Positions 61,233 through 64,000 of a DNA stretch of 64,000 bases are shown here, piece by piece; the first letter of the stretch is position 1; every line of letters begins with the position of its first letter. The stretch spans positions 43,277 through 107,276 of the forward strand of contig JAFKEE010000047.1 in the NCBI GenBank assembly GCA_017307505.1, written 5' to 3'. The translations under genes and the position numbers were made by a program. The notes beneath the pieces were generated by a model. That model worked only from the letters and a program-made list of their open reading frames with translations. It ran no database searches and was not told where the DNA came from. Origin of the DNA: Acidobacteriota bacterium. GTDB lineage: Bacteria; Acidobacteriota; Terriglobia; Bryobacterales; Bryobacteraceae.

Positions 61233-62894
61233 ATGAAACTGCAAATCCGTGTCCTGCTGGAAGACGATCCGGCGACGGAAGTTATAGCCCCAGACGCCAA
61301 CGCCTGGCCGGAGTCCCTGCCGGACGAAGGGCCGCAATTCGCGATGCTGCCTTCGGCCTCACGGATCCGCCCGATGGCTCTCTTCGCGTCCGTCGGTCTG
61401 CATGTCATTGGCATTGTCCTGCTCCGGGAGGCCCTGATCTGGGCGAGCGCACCGCAGGTTGATGTCGTGAGGGACCTCCTCGCGAGATCACGAGTTGAGC
61501 GTCTTGTTCTGAAGGTTTCCACCCGAGAGCCGTTGCTGCTGCCGAGGATCCGCAGCCAGGCAATAGCGGCCAAACCCGGGGCTCCGGCCGCGGGTGGCAG
61601 CATCCCCCAAAGTGATGTTGCGGCGATGCAGCCCCGGGCACCGGAGACACCGCAGGCCACTGCCATTCTGATCCAACCGAAGCAGCAACCACTCCAATCG
61701 GAACCTCCGCAGGATCTGCGCTCTGTCGCAGTCTGGAGCGGGCAAACGCCAGAGAAAGTTCGTGCGCCCATCACCGCGGGGTCAGTCGCCACCATCCCAG
61801 CAGTGATCTCCGCGAAGCTGGCCACCCCACCAGAGGTGGCGATCCCCGCTCCACCGCAGAGGGAGATCCCGGCACCACCAGTCAAGTTCGACCATGCCGG
61901 CTTAGCCCTGCCGGTTTCTGGCTCGCCGCCGATAAGCTCCGAAGACCCGCCTGCACCATCGGGCGGCGCGGCGCCTGGCGAACAGGCTGCCATTATTTCG
62001 ATCGCCGCGAAGCAGCCGAAACCGGACGAATCCTTTGAGATCCCGGTCGGCAACCTCTTCCGAATGGTCAGCAATCTGGAACCGGCGAGATTGGCGGCTG
62101 CGCCAGCCCAACCCGCGGGGCATGGCAAGGCGGAACCGGGCAAACCCTCCAACCTCGCCGGCAAGACGGCAGGCCGCAGAGTCGATCCTTCCGCGGGCGC
62201 GCCTAGACAAGGATCAGGTGGAGCGGCGAACCCCTCGTCGCAGCCCTCCGGGGCCGGCACACTGGCTCGAACGCCGCCGGGCGCAGTTCCTGGCAAAGGG
62301 CCCGGTAGCGAGCAGGGAGCAGGCGCGGCCGAGGGCCGGCAGATAGAGCAGGACCGGGATATCCGGTCCCGATTGGGGACTATCAAGGTAAAGGGGAACT
62401 CCGACGGCACGGTTACGCTGACCTACCCACACGACGGGCAATTCGACATTGTCATCGTTCAGTCGGACCCCTCGGAGGAGTTGGGCGATCTGTCGGGACT
62501 GCTGTCCGGCAAACCTATTCGCACTGTGTTCATCCAGGTGGGGGCCGCCAAGGAGTGGATCCTGGAGTACTGTCTACCCGAAAAGAACCAGACGGGCGTC
62601 CAACAGCAGGGCATGGTCGTCAGCCTGGGATCGCCCCCGCCGCTGAAGGCGCCCTATTTGCTGGAGGCGCAATTGCCGCCGAACTCCGCATGGCGCGCCA
62701 AAACGCATCAGGTTTTCCATGGAGTGATCAACCGCACTGGCAGGTGGGAGGCATTGCGCGCCGTGACGACCGGCGATGGACCGGCGCGCCTGGTGGAGTA
62801 TCTGTCGCGTTGGATCTTCCGGCCTGCCGCATCCGGCAACGAAACAAAGCCGGTGGAGGTGCTCCTGATCATCCCGCCCGATCCGGCCGGGTGA
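61233..62894 (+). CDS. TonB-like energy-transducer/periplasmic-spanning protein
   Basis: A 553-residue protein: a short cytoplasmic part, one membrane helix (MALFASVGLHVIGIVLLREALIW, about residues 48-70), then ~300 Pro/Ala/Gly-rich residues that span the periplasm. A folded C-terminal domain follows (SRLGTIKVKGNSDGTVTLTYPHDGQFDIVIVQS, then FHGVINRTGRWEALRAV...SRWIFRPA..PVEVLLIIP), the last part resembling TonB C-terminal domains. Tad loci do not normally contain it, so it may link the pilus secretin to inner-membrane energy (inference). It follows the LuxR gene with a 1-nt gap and precedes the TadG-like gene. Confidence 0.7.
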   Translation: MKLQIRVLLEDDPATEVIAPDANAWPESLPDEGPQFAMLPSASRIRPMALFASVGLHVIGIVLLREALIWASAPQVDVVRDLLARSRVERLVLKVSTREPLLLPRIRSQAIAAKPGAPAAGGSIPQSDVAAMQPRAPETPQATAILIQPKQQPLQSEPPQDLRSVAVWSGQTPEKVRAPITAGSVATIPAVISAKLATPPEVAIPAPPQREIPAPPVKFDHAGLALPVSGSPPISSEDPPAPSGGAAPGEQAAIISIAAKQPKPDESFEIPVGNLFRMVSNLEPARLAAAPAQPAGHGKAEPGKPSNLAGKTAGRRVDPSAGAPRQGSGGAANPSSQPSGAGTLARTPPGAVPGKGPGSEQGAGAAEGRQIEQDRDIRSRLGTIKVKGNSDGTVTLTYPHDGQFDIVIVQSDPSEELGDLSGLLSGKPIRTVFIQVGAAKEWILEYCLPEKNQTGVQQQGMVVSLGSPPPLKAPYLLEAQLPPNSAWRAKTHQVFHGVINRTGRWEALRAVTTGDGPARLVEYLSRWIFRPAASGNETKPVEVLLIIPPDPAG

Positions 62895-63043
62895 GAGGTT
62901 CCTCGGGCATGAGACGGAGAAGGCTCAATCCGCAAATTGGGACCTGGCTGGTTTTAGCCGGGGATCCTCGGGTGATAACCAAAGCGAATCTTGATGTTCA
63001 CTGCATGCAGCAATAAGATCGAAGGCCGAAACCAAGGTGCCCA

Positions 63044-64000
63044 ATGAGAGGTCTCTATAGACGAATGCAACGGCGCGGCTTCCAGCGCCAAGGCGCTGTT
63101 CTGCTCATGTTCGCGCTGACCCTCGTGTTGATCTTCGGATTTATGGGGTTGGCGATTGATGTCGGACGCCTGTACCTGGCTCGCAACGAGGCTCAATCGT
63201 TTGCCGATTCCGCAGCACTCGCCGCGGCAGTGATGTTGGATGGCGCTAGTTTCACGCCGGCGCTGAACGCCGTGGCGGGCACCTACATGACGGCCAGCAC
63301 GGACAAGTGGAAGACCTATCATTTCCAAACCAAGCAGTTTACTGACTACACGGTGAAGTTTTCTCTCACTGGGGCGGACGGCACTTTCGCTGAGAGCGGC
63401 AGCGCCCCGGCCAAGTCGCGCTTTGTGGAAGTGACAGCGACAGCCCATGTGCCGATGTCCTTCTCTGCCCTGCTGCTTGGCTCGACCGGGGATGGAACGT
63501 CTGCCGCACGCACACGGGCGGTAGCCGGTCAGATTCTCAAGACCATCTGGGACGAAGGATTGGTGCCATTCGCGCCGTGGGCGCATTGTTCCACGGAAGC
63601 AGTTGCGGGGTTCGCCCAATGCGTGCCATCTGAATCCAATCCAGCGGCCTATGACGTGAACCTGACGCCGGGCAAGACGTATGCCTTCCGCTGGGAAGCG
63701 AATGCCTTCCAACAAAGCTTCAAGGATTTCCTGTCCAAGGGGGGCAAGATCGATTACAACGGCTGGTGTGATGGGGATATGGATCCAGGTTTCTCCAACT
63801 CGCTGGGCCAACTCTATACGAGCACCAACAAGACGATTTGGGATAAGGGACGAGGCTACTGGACCAGCGGTGAGGTCCACGGCACAAGCGACTATCGCAA
63901 GCTGTTGGAAGGGTCGATGGGCAGCGCGATTGATCTGGGCACTCTCCTGTCGAGTTTCGACGGCAAGGAACCGCAGGAGGTGTCAGCGCTCTTCAAGGAT
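63044..64000 (+). CDS. tadG: TadG-like Flp pilus-associated protein (partial, runs off the window)
   Basis: 319 residues are visible to the window end, with no stop. The N-terminus MRGLYRRMQRRGFQRQGAVL has a short basic leader, then the TadE/TadG-type segment LLMFALTLVLIFGFMGLAIDVGRLYLARNEAQSFADSAALAAA, a membrane helix followed by the conserved ADxxALAAA signature. The rest is a periplasmic region (SRFVEVTATAHVPMSFSALLLGSTGDG) and a Cys- and Trp-containing part of unknown fold. It is the last gene seen of the plus-strand Tad group. Confidence 0.85.
   Translation, partial: MRGLYRRMQRRGFQRQGAVLLMFALTLVLIFGFMGLAIDVGRLYLARNEAQSFADSAALAAAVMLDGASFTPALNAVAGTYMTASTDKWKTYHFQTKQFTDYTVKFSLTGADGTFAESGSAPAKSRFVEVTATAHVPMSFSALLLGSTGDGTSAARTRAVAGQILKTIWDEGLVPFAPWAHCSTEAVAGFAQCVPSESNPAAYDVNLTPGKTYAFRWEANAFQQSFKDFLSKGGKIDYNGWCDGDMDPGFSNSLGQLYTSTNKTIWDKGRGYWTSGEVHGTSDYRKLLEGSMGSAIDLGTLLSSFDGKEPQEVSALFKD

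Noticed and set aside
62909..63016. Short plus-strand frame (35 codons) between the TonB-like and TadG-like genes
   Set aside because: No ribosome site of note, no helix or motif; composition unconvincing.

Overview
The window looks like chromosomal DNA of a soil acidobacterium of the Solibacter/Bryobacterales type. The basis is mixed. Most genes are GC-rich, and secreted proteins carry the repeat and C-terminal architectures typical of that group (NHL repeats ending in a Solibacter-type C-terminal domain, IPT/TIG-like arrays, DUF1080 and DUF4159 proteins, the 'ANQANA..STGP' family). Menaquinone is made by the futalosine route (mqnA-mqnC). No rRNA, tRNA or CRISPR array was seen.

Layout. 0.4-1.65 kb: ECF sigma factor with a zinc-binding anti-sigma-like partner. 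2.6-8.7 kb: DUF4159 protein, a two-zinc-ribbon protein, a nine-heme secreted cytochrome c, a hybrid histidine kinase with a decayed ATP site, and an AIM24-family protein. 8.8-19.9 kb: a secreted HExxH protein, a solitary Cas6-like RNA endonuclease gene directly behind a large NHL-repeat secreted protein, mqnA-mqnC, an eight-repeat IPT/TIG-like protein, and a small zinc-ribbon gene broken by an amber codon. 20-25.3 kb: two divergent two-gene operons (two M16 peptidases; two amidohydrolases), each pairing a protein with intact metal ligands and one whose ligands are lost, around a 66-bp control region with a long perfect inverted repeat. 25.4-33.6 kb: Lhr helicase, DinB, ACT-domain protein, class II fumarase, DUF1080 and an ANQANA-family protein.

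33.6-43.7 kb is an accessory region: a redox/lyase/SDR/MBL gene group, a frameshifted gene, an amber-interrupted and truncated IS1182-like transposase, a dispersed repeat, and a visibly AT-richer toxin-antitoxin-chaperone operon (MqsR-like toxin, MqsA-like antitoxin, SecB-like chaperone) with a promoter whose -10 lies inside a palindrome. 43.7-50.8 kb holds metabolic and hydrolytic genes (PepD, phytoene-desaturase-like oxidoreductase, DinB, DUF1080, cyclase, bicupin).

50.9-64 kb is a Tad/Flp pilus locus: prepilin peptidase (CpaA), then on the minus strand Flp pilin, CpaB, secretin, TadZ, TadA, TadB, TadC, an unannotated 34-residue membrane peptide and a J-domain protein; on the plus strand a LuxR-type regulator with a decayed receiver, a TonB-like protein and a TadG-like protein that runs off the window. 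The pilin is separated from the assembly genes by a strong hairpin.
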